Positions 11,901 to 22,464 of a stretch of 64,000 nt of DNA are shown piece by piece. Position 1 is the first letter of the stretch. Each line of letters opens with the position of its first letter. The stretch comes from Branchiostoma floridae. Taxonomy: Eukaryota; Chordata; Leptocardii; Amphioxiformes; Branchiostomatidae. Under the pieces are notes generated by a model. That model made no database searches, had not been told where the DNA came from, and saw only the letters and a list, made by a program, of their open reading frames with translations. The stretch lies in contig NC_049994.1 in the NCBI RefSeq assembly GCF_000003815.2, forward strand, positions 18,992,465-19,056,464, written 5' to 3'. The position numbers and the translations under genes are program-made.

Positions 11901-14900
11901 ATGTCGGCAGGTGCGATGTCTGCAGCTAAGAGTGTACCACCACAGGTAAGGGTTCTTATTTTTCTAGCTGCATAGCAGGTTTGCGTGAGCAGACCTCTAG
12001 TTAAAGGGCCAGTTGTGTGTAACGAAATTTGAATGAATGGGGGATTTGTGCAACTGACTGGAACGTTCGTATTTATTTTAGGGAATTTCATGATAGGAAA
12101 ATAGATATCTGCTGCGTAACGGCCGCTATAAAACCACCAGAATGATTTGATCGTATGAAAGATCCTATCCCGAAGAAGAAGAGGATATTTTGTCAATCTA
12201 TTTTGTCAAGTTCTTTACTCGTAGGTTATTCCATTCATTCATTCATTGAACCATTACACTGTCCCGGGGTTTGTCTCAAATAAGCTGTACTTTACAAAAC
12301 TTGATTGGAGGGTAATTGTTGTGTTAGATGTGTGCACTATGAGTCTGTACTAAGGGGCGTGAATAACATCTAACTGCCCCTTAACAAACTATCAGGCCTG
12401 GAATGGCACTGTCAGTGACTGTCAGACAGCACTGTTTTGCCTCTGATCAGGGCCTGTCAGTGCACTGTATCAGCCACTAATTATTCACAAAATATGCAAA
12501 TTTTCAGTCGTAGAAACAGTCGTTAAATCATGACTGACAGTCCTAGATTCCCAGTGGCTGACAGTCGTAGAACAGTCGTAAAACAGTCGTTGAATCATGA
12601 CTGACAGTCGTGGATTCCCAGAGGCTGACAGACGTAAAACAGTCGCTGACAGTCGTAGATCTGCTCTTACATAACAAAACACTTCTGCTCATGTACTAGA
12701 TTTTGGAGGTAAAAATTATACAAAAACTGAACAATAGAAAGATTTTGGCTAACTAGGTTCTATCTACATAGAGTACAGAAATTTATGCAACTACAAAATG
12801 CTTCAAAAAGTAACTGAAGCAGAAAGACCATTATAGACAAGAATGGGGCATCGTCAATACCTCCTCTGTCATTGATTTGACAAGTTTAAAATGCTTATAA
12901 TATGAAGTTCTGAAACCACAACCAAATAAGTCTCTTAAAGAACAAGACAACAACTGACGGTACACAAATGTACATGATTGTTAGTTCTGTACCTATTTGT
13001 TTAAGGCACCCAGTCTATAGCACAGTCTGCCATGCCCCCCTCCCAACAATTGTCAAAATTCAAAATGTGGCCATTTGTCACTAATATCTTACCTCAGAAA
13101 CATGATGTACACTTCCCCCCACATCCACAGTACTTCCAAACAATAGCTATGGCAATCAATCTCCTTTCCAAGCTGCAAAGTCTGAGAGATGGAGGCCTGG
13201 ATACAGAGTAAATATCCCTGCTGTCCTTCTCTAGCTGAGCTCAAAACCTAACTGTCTCAGTTCAAACTTCCCTGGGCCTGCAGCCAATTGAAGAGCTGGT
13301 ATCTGATTCGCTAGATGCCTAATTAATACAAGATTGTGATTTGCCATGGCTGACAGTGGTGGGACTGTCATCAACAGTCATATTTCAGGCCTGTCAAGAC
13401 AGTCCTAAGCGCTTTCAGGCCTGTCAAGACAGTCCCAGATCAGTGCAGAGCCCGATTTGTACTTGCCAGACGTATTGCAGGCCTGTCAGTGGAGGTCTTC
13501 TGCTGATTTGCGTCTGAAATGCCTCTGTCAGGGCCTGTCCAGCCACTGACAGTGGCATTCCAGGACTGATGGTTTGCTACGGGTGGCTTCACAGGGCCTC
13601 ATGAATATCAATTAACACATTCAACTAATTACCTCGCATGATTTAAAGCACAAAAGGGCCCTTGGAACAGGTTCAGGTTCCAGTGGCAAGAAGAGAATTA
13701 TATCCTAGCAGACCTATATTTCATGTTAAAGAAATTTTAATAGTCTAAGAATAGATGGCAAATAAATGGATTAAGAAATAAAAATTGCCACTTTAAGCCT
13801 CCATCGAGTCTTCATAAGGGGATATGGTCAATATTAATGTTTATTTAATTGTGAAATTGGAATCAAACTCTACTCTAGAATTGAACAGGTTGAAGTTAGA
13901 CCTGAGTGTACGTTGATCTGGCTAAATAAATTAAGTAAAGTGAAGACCTTGAAGCAAAAATGTAAATAAAGAAAGGATCATGCCTCCTTTAATAACTTGA
14001 TGATTTGTCTGTTTTCCTGTAATATATATATATATGTCCCTTCATCAGTATATGAGATTCTAAATATGTGGGGAAACTTTCTTCAGCCCCTCCCCCAGGA
14101 AGTCCCCATGGAGGCCACACCAGCCAAGTCAGCCCCCAAGAAGAAGCCGAGAGGCCGGCCTCCCAAGAGTCAGGCCAAGAAACAGGAGAAGATCACCGAC
14201 ACCATGAAGGTCGAGAAGAAACCCAAGAGAAAAATCGACCGCTTCAAGGGCACACCTGAGTCTGAACTCCTGTTGAGGACGCTACCTGACCATCTCAGTC
14301 CCAACTTGGACATTGTCATCATCGGAATCAACCCAGGTCTGTGTATAATTTATATTTCTAGGATATACACACTCAGAGCAGACCTGTGTTGTTGTTTTTT
14401 TGTAAATCATTCTCTTCATATTTCAACCTTCTTGCTCATATGTACTAGTCTGTATCTGTATAAGCTTTGCACATCAGAATTCAGATGTCTAGCTACTTAA
14501 GGCATTATTCAAAGAAATCATAATTCTATTTCTAATCTAGTGAGGATGCCCCTCCTATGACTGTATATGTACATTGTATTTCTGATAACAAATATCAGAT
14601 ATCAATTTATTGAATAAGCAATCTCAAGTCTCCTTGGAGATTGATTTCATTACTAGTATCAGTTCAGTTGGTACATCTAAAGTCATTTGAGTCATCATCT
14701 GTAGGTTTAATGACAGTGTTCAAATCCTGTCATGCTTGTACTAGTTGTAGGCACTTCACACAACATTCCTTACTCCATCCAGGTGTACAAATGGGCGCCT
14801 GACTTCAGTTGGGAAGGTGGAAGGAGAGGGATGGGCTTTGCCTTCCAATACCTCGTCATAGGCACAGTGGATATTAACAACTTCCAGTAGATCAAAAAGG

Positions 14901-17596
14901 CTATTCTCCACTATGAGACCACCCTTTATATTTTACCTTAATTTTACCTTTACCCAGGTCTCATGGCAGCGTATGTCGGCCACCACTACCCCGGGCCTGG
15001 TAACCACTTCTGGAAGTGCCTCTACAAGTCCAGACTCATCGTTAATTATGTTCGTTAATCATGTTCGTTAATCATTTTTACATCATGTACAGGTCTCATG
15101 GCAGCGTATGTCGGCCACCACTACCCCGGGCCTGGTAACCACTTCTGGAAGTGCCTCTACATGTCCAGACTCATCGTTAATCATGTTCGTTAATCATGTT
15201 CGTTAATCATTTTTACATCATGTACAGGTCTCATGGCAGCGTATGTCGGCCACCACTACCCCGGGCCTGGTAACCACTTCTGGAAGTGCCTCTACATGTC
15301 CAGACTCATCGTTAATCATGTTCGTTAATCATTTTTACATCATGTACAGGTCTCATGGCAGCGTATGTCGGCCACCACTACCCTGGGCCTGGTAACCACT
15401 TCTGGAAGTGCATCTACATGTCCAGACTGATCGACCGACCCATGACGGCCATGGACGACTTCAAACTGATCAACTACGGCATCGGATTCACGAACGTCGT
15501 GGAAAGAACAACGCCAGGAAGCAAGGACCTCTCGCGGAAAGAGATGGGGGAGGGGGCGAAGATTCTTGTCGGGAAGCTGCAAAAGTACCAGCCGAGGATT
15601 GCGGCCTTCAACGGGAAGAGCATCTACGATGCTTTCTCCACGGTTTTCTTTGGGAAGAAGCTGAAAAAAGATTTCCAGTTTGGACAGCAGCCAGATTTGG
15701 TGCCAGGCACGAACACCAGGATATTCGTCATGCCATCCTCCAGTGCTAGGTGTGCACAGTTCCCTCGGGCTCAGGATAAGGTGAGAGTTTAACACATCCA
15801 GCGCTAGGTGTGCACAGTTCCCCAGGGCTCAGGATAAGGTGAGTGTTTAACACATCCAGCGCTAGGTGTGCACAGTTTCCTCGGGCTCAGGATAAGGAGT
15901 CTGTTTAACACATCCAGCGCTAGGTGTGCACAGTTCCCCAGGGCTCAGGATAAGGTGAGAGTTTAACACATCCAGTGCTAGGTGTGCACAGTTCCCCAGG
16001 GCTCAGGATAAGGTGAGTGTTTAACACATCCAGCGCTAGGTGTGCACAGTTCCCCAGGGCTCAGGATAAGGTGAGTGTTTAACACATCCAGCGCTAGGTG
16101 TGCACAGTTCCCCAGGGCTCAGGATAAGGTGAGTGTTTAACACATCCAGCGCTAGGTGTGCACAGTTTCCTCGGGCGCAGGATAAGGTGAGAGTCTTAAG
16201 ATCAGAACCTTATGAAACTATTTATTGATATCTGTTCTCTACCAGACAAACTTCCCTGTTGTAACAGTTGGGTTCAAGTGCCACCATTCGGATTCTCCTG
16301 TCGATTTTTCGACAGATGAACAGGCAAACAGGCACTTGCTGGTAGGATTGGCAATCTGTTTGCCTGGTCTGTACAAGTGCCACCATTACTCACATGACCG
16401 GTCTTACTGGTCAGGAACTTTTAGCCTTGCAATTAGTGTGTTGTGTTCATGAGCTGGCTGTCTGGTTTTAAATTTCGGGAGCCAGGAGACTGTACTGTCT
16501 TTATATCTCCAGGTCCAGTTCTACCTGCATCTGATGAGGCTGAGAAAGGAACTGAAAGGAATCCCGGGAGCCATGAGACTGTACTACGTACCTCTTGTGT
16601 TTCAGGTCTATCCCGTTTCACTGACCGTTCCCTGTTCTTGCACCTCCAGTTCCACTTTTATCTCCGTCTGAAGAGGCTGAGAAACGAGCTGAAAGGAATC
16701 CAGGAGGACCGAGAGGTGGAGGAGACTGTACTACGTACCTCTTGTGTTTCAGGCCTATCGTGTTTCACTAATAACACCTTTCCCTGTTCTTGTATCTCCA
16801 GGTCCAGTTTTACCTCCGTCTGAAGAGGCTGAGAGAAACTAACTGACCAGTCTGGACCTTTTAGTGTTGTGCTTAGTACGTTAGGTAAGAATCCTGGGAG
16901 CCAGGCGCTAGACTGTACCACCCACATCTTGTGTTTCACTGATAACACCTTTCCTGTCCTTATATCTCCAGGTCCAGTTCTACCTGCATCTCAAGAGGTT
17001 GAGAAACAAGCATAAAGGAATCCAGGAGACTGCACTACTTGACTTTGACTTTGACCTCTTGTGTTTCAGACCTCTTTGTTTCACTGATTAAACACATTTC
17101 TTTGTGCTTGTACATATATATCCTCCAGGTCCAGTTCTACCTGCGTCTGAAGAGGCTGAGAAAGGAGCTGAAAGGAATCCAGGAGGACCGAGAGGTGGAG
17201 GAGACTGACTACTCACCTGTTGTGTTTCACTGATAACACTTTTCCCTTTTTTCCTTATATCTCCAGGTTCAGTTCTACCTGCGTCTGAAGAGGCTGAGAA
17301 ACGAGCTTAAAGGAATCCAGGAAGACCGAGAGGTGGAGGAAACCGACTACTCCTTCGACCTCATCAAGGCCATCGAGGACGCCAAGAGGACCAAGGTCAA
17401 GCAGGAGAAGAACTTTGATGTGGACACCTGCGCAGGTGCACACGTGCATGCGGACCCACCTGCTGCAGGTGCGGCACCAGGTGCGGCTCCAGGTGTTGCA
17501 GCTGCAGGTACAGGTGATGCTCCGCAACCTAATTGGGACAATGTGTTCCCTCCAATGGACTTTGTGGACCACATACCTGATATCACCTCTCAGTAA
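11901..17596 (+). CDS. TDG: G/T mismatch-specific thymine DNA glycosylase
   Basis: TDG removes thymine or uracil from G mismatches and 5-formyl/5-carboxylcytosine in active DNA demethylation, in the nucleus. Exons 11901-11945, 14087-14336, 15350-15780 and 17267-17596 join in phases 0, 1 and 0 to give about 351 aa (human 410). Exon 2 has a Lys-rich N-terminus with an AT-hook-like 'PRGRPP' (residues 36-41) and '[11 protein letters not shown]', close to human. Motif 1 'GINPG' carries the catalytic Asn at residue 97 (human N140) and is split by intron 2. '[14 protein letters not shown]' and motif 2 '[17 protein letters not shown]' (226-242) match human almost exactly, including the insertion Arg. 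'VKQE' at 286-289 matches the human SUMO site VKEE. The tail is rich in Ala, Gly and Pro. Introns 2 and 3 are filled with tandem copies of exon edges. Confidence 0.97.
12378..13583. mobile_element. non-autonomous DNA transposon-like foldback element in TDG intron 1
   Basis: The ends are inverted repeats of about 38 bases with few mismatches: 'CAAAC.ATCAG.CCTGGAATG' followed by 'CACTGTCAGTG.CTG', with 'CCC.TA' just outside. Inside, 'ctgacagtcgta' and 'aggcctgtcaagacagtcc' recur near both ends. There is no coding capacity and no clear target duplication, so the superfamily is unknown. Confidence 0.75.
14700..14890. mobile_element. SINE-like tail fragment
   Basis: The segment 'ttcaaatcctgtcatg...cacttcac...ttactccatccaggtgtacaaatggg' then 'cctgacttcagttggg' matches segments at 41222-41465 and 53000-53190. 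The copies share a tRNA-like B box and this common body, so this is probably a tRNA-derived SINE family. Confidence 0.6.
14958..15349 (+). repeat. three decoy copies of the 5' edge of TDG exon 3
   Basis: Copies begin at 14958, 15093 and 15228, each right after an AG acceptor ('acccag' or 'gtacag'), and reproduce about 84 bases of exon 3 through 'YMSRLI'. They then run into 'gttaatcatgttcgttaatcattt' and the next acceptor. Each would hit a stop within a few codons if spliced. The true exon 3 starts at 15350. The copies are almost identical, so the expansion is recent. Confidence 0.92.
15781..16195 (+). repeat. minisatellite of the 3' edge of TDG exon 3, about 59 bp unit, 7 copies
   Basis: Immediately after the true donor at 15780|15781, a unit made of 'gtgagtgtttaacacatcca' and the last about 39 coding bases of exon 3 ('...ctcaggataag') is repeated. 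Each unit restores a 'GATAAG|GTGAG' donor, except one that reads 'ataaggagtctg'. The array therefore offers about seven extra donors downstream of the real one. Confidence 0.92.
16513..17266 (+). repeat. five decoy copies of the 5' edge of TDG exon 4
   Basis: Copies start at 16513, 16650, 16802, 16972 and 17129, each after 'ctccag', and encode variants of '[19 protein letters not shown]'. The true exon starts at 17267. Copies differ in length and substitutions; the one at 17129 is closest and extends to 'EVEETDYS', the others end earlier. Between copies lie 'gtgtttcactgataacacct'-type spacers. Confidence 0.92.
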
Positions 17597-18259
17597 CTAG
17601 TACAAATACTAAGGGTATTCTTATGGGACATTGGATAGGAAGGCTAACATTTGTATAGTTTTACATGCAAATTTGTACATCTCTGTGGTTTGTTGTGAAG
17701 CATTTTTAATTTGTAGGTCACATACCAGATACATGTATTGGCTCTCAGTAACTGTAGTGTACATGTAGAATTTGTAGATACTCAGGGTTTCCTTATGATT
17801 AGGACCAAACAGGCACTTTTAATGATAAAGTCTTGATATAAAGTTGACCAGTATTTCACAGATTTGCACATTTGTAGGCTTCATACAGAAGCATTTTTAC
17901 TGATCCATCTCAAATGTAGGGTTTACTTTGGAATGGGGCAGGATTTTCTGATCAAGACTTAGCCCATCTCCACTGTCTTATAATCTAGGAGTAAACTGTA
18001 GCATTTAGGATGTGAGAATCATGAACTGAAGTGTACAAACTTCATTTTTCGCCACCTGAAAGAATGTGTAATTATTATAACATTTACCCCTTATAGTAAT
18101 GGGTAAACATTTTGCACAATTTCCAACCAACTTGAACCAAATAATACAAGTGTGTTTTTGATATTGCCCTTGTAGATTACCCTTTTTAATGACAATTGTC
18201 AAACTTTACAACAGTATTATCATTTTCTCAGGGCTTTTATATTTGTATTATATCTTAAT

Positions 18260-18411
18260 ACAAGACAAGTTGTTATTCTCCAGGCAGAGGTTGGGGCACG
18301 GAGATAGTAGTAGTCATGATTTTTACTGGCTCACACCCCTCAATAAAAATCCTGACCACTACTATCTCCGTGACCCAACCTCCTCGTGGAGAATAACAAC
18401 TTGTGTCTTGT
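18260..18411. mobile_element. 152-bp foldback element
   Basis: Arms of about 55 bases pair almost perfectly: 'acaagacaagttgttattct' at the left mirrors 'agaataacaacttgtgtctt' at the right, and 'cacggagatagtagt' mirrors 'actactatctccgtg'. The loop holds about 45 bases. It is a typical MITE-size hairpin; the family is unknown. Confidence 0.8.
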
Positions 18412-18564
18412 TGAATTTCCAGTATTGGTAAGATTTTAGCATATGTTGTTGCACCATATGGTACGTAGAGATCCTATATTGTGTTTCTTTGTGTGATGAC
18501 ACATGTAGACATTAGCCGGTGTGTGTGTGTGGTCGTCAGAAACAAGTGCAAAGAATACCTAACA

Positions 18565-18800
18565 ATGCAAGCTGGCTTGGAAAATAATGATTCAGAGATA
18601 AACTTGTTGGCAATGTTCTGTACAGCCACCATTCTAGCCAGGGTACCATCCGCAATAGATAGTGGACTTTATCTTTTCATAAGCAACAATGCAAGCTGGC
18701 TTGGAAATGATTCAGAGATAAACTTGTGGGCAATGTTTTGTATAGCCACCATTGTTGCCAGAGTACCATCTGCAATAGTTACTGGGCTTTACATTTCCGC
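18565..18800. repeat. two-copy tandem duplication, about 115 bp unit
   Basis: 'caagctggcttggaa...gattcagagataaacttgt' through 'ccaccatt.t.gccag.gtaccatc.gcaatag' occurs twice in a row with about 10% divergence. The open frame across both copies is incidental. Confidence 0.8.
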
Positions 18801-19194
18801 AAGCAAGCAAAGACATAGAGCCACCAGTAACTACAGAGGATGGTTATCATGCTTGGTCTGGCCTGGAATATTATTTATTCATTTCAGAAGGAATAGGTTT
18901 ATTTTGTTTTATGTTGTCAGACATACATGTATGCACTGGAAGCAACATGTATGCGACAAATATGACTTTAGGTTGCCAGTGTGTATATCATCATCATCAT
19001 CATATATAGTGTGTATATAGGGAAGTATTTAGCGGAGATGATTTAGAATAGAAGGGTCTGTTTTATCAGGCTTCTTGACAAAGACAGCCCTTCTCAGCTT
19101 ATAATTATTCATCCGGAGATGACGTCATCACCTGCAGTGGAACAAAGATAACCAGAGTTCCACGACCCCATACCTTAGCCAAATAGTTTTAAAC

Positions 19195-19443
19195 TGCACA
19201 CACACACACGCACACGCACACACACACAAAGCCGCACACACATGTGAACAAACGCACACACACGTACATATGCAGACACACACAGACACACGCACGCGCA
19301 TACACACTTATGTACATATGCACACACACACACACACACACGCGCACACACCACACACACGTGCATATGCACACACACACACACACACACATGCGAACAA
19401 ACACTTATGTACATATGCACACACACACACACACACACACACA
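19195..19443. repeat. (CA)n microsatellite with variant units
   Basis: Nearly pure CA with interspersed 'cgcacg', 'catatgc' and 'gaacaaa'. The Thr/His- or Val/Cys-rich frames across it are not genes. Confidence 0.95.
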
Positions 19444-20129
19444 GACAACAATTTACAGTAACCCATGAAACGCAGTAATAACAGACACCCAGTTTGTGCG
19501 TTATGTTTTAATATAAAACTCACGCTTTTTAACATTTCAGTTTCTTGCTAACATGCATGCATATAATCAGACAAACCCTGCAGGCACATACAGTGTACCG
19601 TGTGCTCGTTGTTGTTAACACAGTTTTGCCAGCTTATCATGTATGGGATCTAGGGTGTCTGTGACTTACAATATTGCTGCTGCAACAGCTATGAAGTGAA
19701 TTCTATATATCACTTACACTATATCTGAATATAATAATAACACATGCTCAGGTAATAATTACACGCAATCTAACAGAATTTCCTAATGATGCATAAGTTG
19801 ACAGATATGAAGAAACAGTAGTTTACATGGAACAGCTGGATGTTTTCTTTGTCAGCAGACCTTGCCGTATGTAATAGCCACAGGCTGGTTAGGCAGCCCT
19901 GTCCGTACATGTATTCCTTCCAAGATGAACCAGTACATAGAATGTAAGTGAAGCTGTAACAGTTTGGCTCCAGGGTTGTGTTTGGGTGTGTTTACACAAC
20001 GGATCGATACTTACAATAGAAATCTATTTGTGAAGTGACAGAAGATATGAATGGAACAAGAGTCTACAGATGGAAAACGCAGCATTTTAGCAAATATTCA
20101 CAAGAAGGTCACTCTTTTTTTGGTTCTTA

Positions 20130-20668
20130 GGCCATAGCAAGTAAATTTTATGGATGACATCAGCGCGCGCATTAATTTTCGTCTGATTTCAGAAAAAAAA
20201 ACGAGAATTTTTTTCTTCTGCAGGGATGGTCAACATGGCGATAAAGTACCAAAATGAGCAAAAATGTTGTGTTGTAGCCTGGTAATTGTACTAGTAGAAG
20301 TGGCACTTGCGATGTACCCGGGACTGTAGTCGTAGAAAACAAACTTACTGGAGAGTTGTAAAAGTGACACCAATATGGATGCCATGAGTGTGGTTACCAA
20401 CTTTGATGGTGATGCCAGTCTACCACACTAGTGTCACTTTTAGCACACCAGTACATGTCTTGAATACAGGAATGAATGCCTTGTCGGCTCTTCTACCATG
20501 TTTTGTCCCTTTAATTGTTGTTACAACATTCATCACAACTTCATGGTGCCTATTTTTGAAAATGTAGCCATCTTGTTTTTTTTCACCCATCTTGTTTTTT
20601 TTTCGCCCTATCGCATTATTTTTGCAGTCTGCAGAGGATGTCATCCATAAAATTTACTTGCTGTGGCC
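20130..20668. mobile_element. PIF/Harbinger-like MITE, 539 bp
   Basis: Terminal inverted repeats of 32 bases with a single mismatch start GGCCA(T/C)AGCAAGTAAATT and are flanked by TTA on both sides (20127-20129 and 20669-20671). GGCC-type ends with a 3-base TTA duplication are the hallmark of PIF/Harbinger. No transposase frame is present. Confidence 0.85.
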
Positions 20669-20819
20669 TTATCTATGTTTGGGGTCTTCCCCAGGACACA
20701 CTGAAAACGCCTTAAGGCTGCATGCTTTTCATATGTAGATAAATAAATAGGTTTAAATAAGTTAAAAATAGTAGAAATTTTGTTTTTACGGTAAGACCAA
20801 AAAAGCAAAATCTTTAATG

Positions 20820-21036
20820 TACTGTAAATACATTTAAGTTCGTGGGGATTTGATTTCGCGTTGCGGGAAAAGGGACTTCTCGAGGTGGTTTTAACTTCGC
20901 GGTAGCACCATGCACTGTAGTCTCTTACTACCAAGGAAAAATGTTCGCGGTGGTTTTAAATTCGCGGTGAATTCGAAGTGGCCACCGTGAAAACCGCGAA
21001 CATTAAACCACCGCGAACATTTCTGCATTTACAGTA
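20820..21036. mobile_element. short inverted-repeat element with TA duplication (TACTGTAAATG family)
   Basis: The ends are CTGTAAAT/ATTTACAG flanked by TA. The body is rich in 'ttcgcggtggtttta' and 'accgcgaaca' motifs that fold on themselves. An inverted sister copy lies at 62567-62778. TA target sites suggest a Tc1/mariner-type driver, which is inference. Confidence 0.85.
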
Positions 21037-21489
21037 AACAGTTATTGACATTGGGATGCACATTTTAGCACATCATTCCAAATTTATGACACTTATAAAT
21101 GCCACACATAAGATTCACACTCTGGTTCCCCCATTTTTTCTGGTACCAAAAAAAACCCTGGCAGAATGTAATCACACTGTAAGCTTTTCTATGAGTTTTG
21201 TTTGGTCTGTTGTTCTCACATTTTTATTACCTATTGTTATCCAATTCATTTGAGACACACATACCATTTAAAGAAATGGTCACAAAATTTACTTCAAGCA
21301 TTTTCTGAATCTTCTTAATCTTACATTGAGTACCTTTTAAGAAAATACAACATATTGTCTAAGTAATACTCCCTATAGGCTCATCACACATTCATATCAT
21401 TGCTCATCTTCATCACTAATCCTTTGTTAACAATTGGGCAGCTCTGTCTGTGCATATTGATCATTTAAAGCTACCATAAATGCACAGCA

Positions 21490-22435
21490 ATAGACCTGGC
21501 TGTGATTGTGCTCAGGCGTGTTTTACGGAGCCCCTGAGTCTGAACACCGGGGTCCTCACAGCATAGGGGTCTAAATCACAGCAGGAGCATAGAGCCAAAA
21601 TCATAGCATAGGGGACATAATTACAGTCTGAACACCGAGGTTCTCATTCGGAAGTTTCCAAAGCATAAGGCTCTAAAAGCCAAGTTTCCGCGGCGCAATA
21701 TGCCACGTGCAGAGTGCCGAAGTCAATGGTCACAGTCGGGGCCACATCCTCTCTCAGAAATTTGTACAATTCATAATCCCCAAGACTCTTACTATTGCTT
21801 TCATTTTGGCAGGCAAATTTTGTCAAGTTTCCCCTTAGTAACAGTCCTGTTTTTAAGCCAACAATCGATCAAGTAACTATGAAAGTTCCAGGGTTTCTCC
21901 CCAGGAAGAAACAAGTCCCCGTGGGTTCAGAAACAGAATAGGGGACCCATATCACAGCACAGAGGTCCAAATCACAGCATTGGGGACCCAAATCACAGCA
22001 CAGACGTCCAAATCACAGCATAGGGGCCGAAATCATAGCATAGGGAGGGGGGCAAAACTACCGCATAGGAGGGGGGGGGGGTCTAAATGGTTTCTAAATC
22101 ACAGCATATGGGGCAGAATCACAGTATAGGGGGTCTAAATCACAGCATAGGGGGTCTGGATTACAGCATGGGGGGGTCCCAATCATAGCATATAGGGGCA
22201 AAATCACAGCATTTGGGTCTAAATCACAGCAAAGGCGGTCCAAATTACAGTATAGGGGTCCAAATGGCAGCATGGGGGGTCCAAATCGCAGTATTGGAGG
22301 TCCAAATGACAGCATGGGGGTCTAAACCCCAGTATAGGGGTCCAAATCACAACGTAGGGGTCCAAATCACAGCATAAGGGGTCCAAATCACAGCATAGAG
22401 TGTCAAAATTACAGCATAGGGGCCCCTATGCTCAG
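21490..22435. repeat. degenerate minisatellite, about 20 bp unit
   Basis: Dozens of variants of 'ggggtccaaatcacagcata' run up to the channel gene's stop codon region. On the minus strand it reads as 'FGPP'-like repeats, which are not a protein. The 3' UTR of the channel gene must cross or end within this array. Confidence 0.9.
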
Positions 22436-22464
22436 ACTATGCTGAGAAAACTGGAACTCTCCCT

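Larger units (their letters stand above)
17597..22464. other. intergenic region between TDG and the channel gene
   Basis: Holds the 3' flanks of two convergent genes and the elements listed separately (foldbacks, a CA array, two inverted-repeat elements and a minisatellite). I see no further coding exon here; the longer open frames fall in tandem repeats. Confidence 0.55.

Noticed and set aside
21490-22435. CRISPR-like array of about 20-base repeats
   Set aside because: No fixed repeat-spacer structure, the units are degenerate and contiguous, and the genome is animal.
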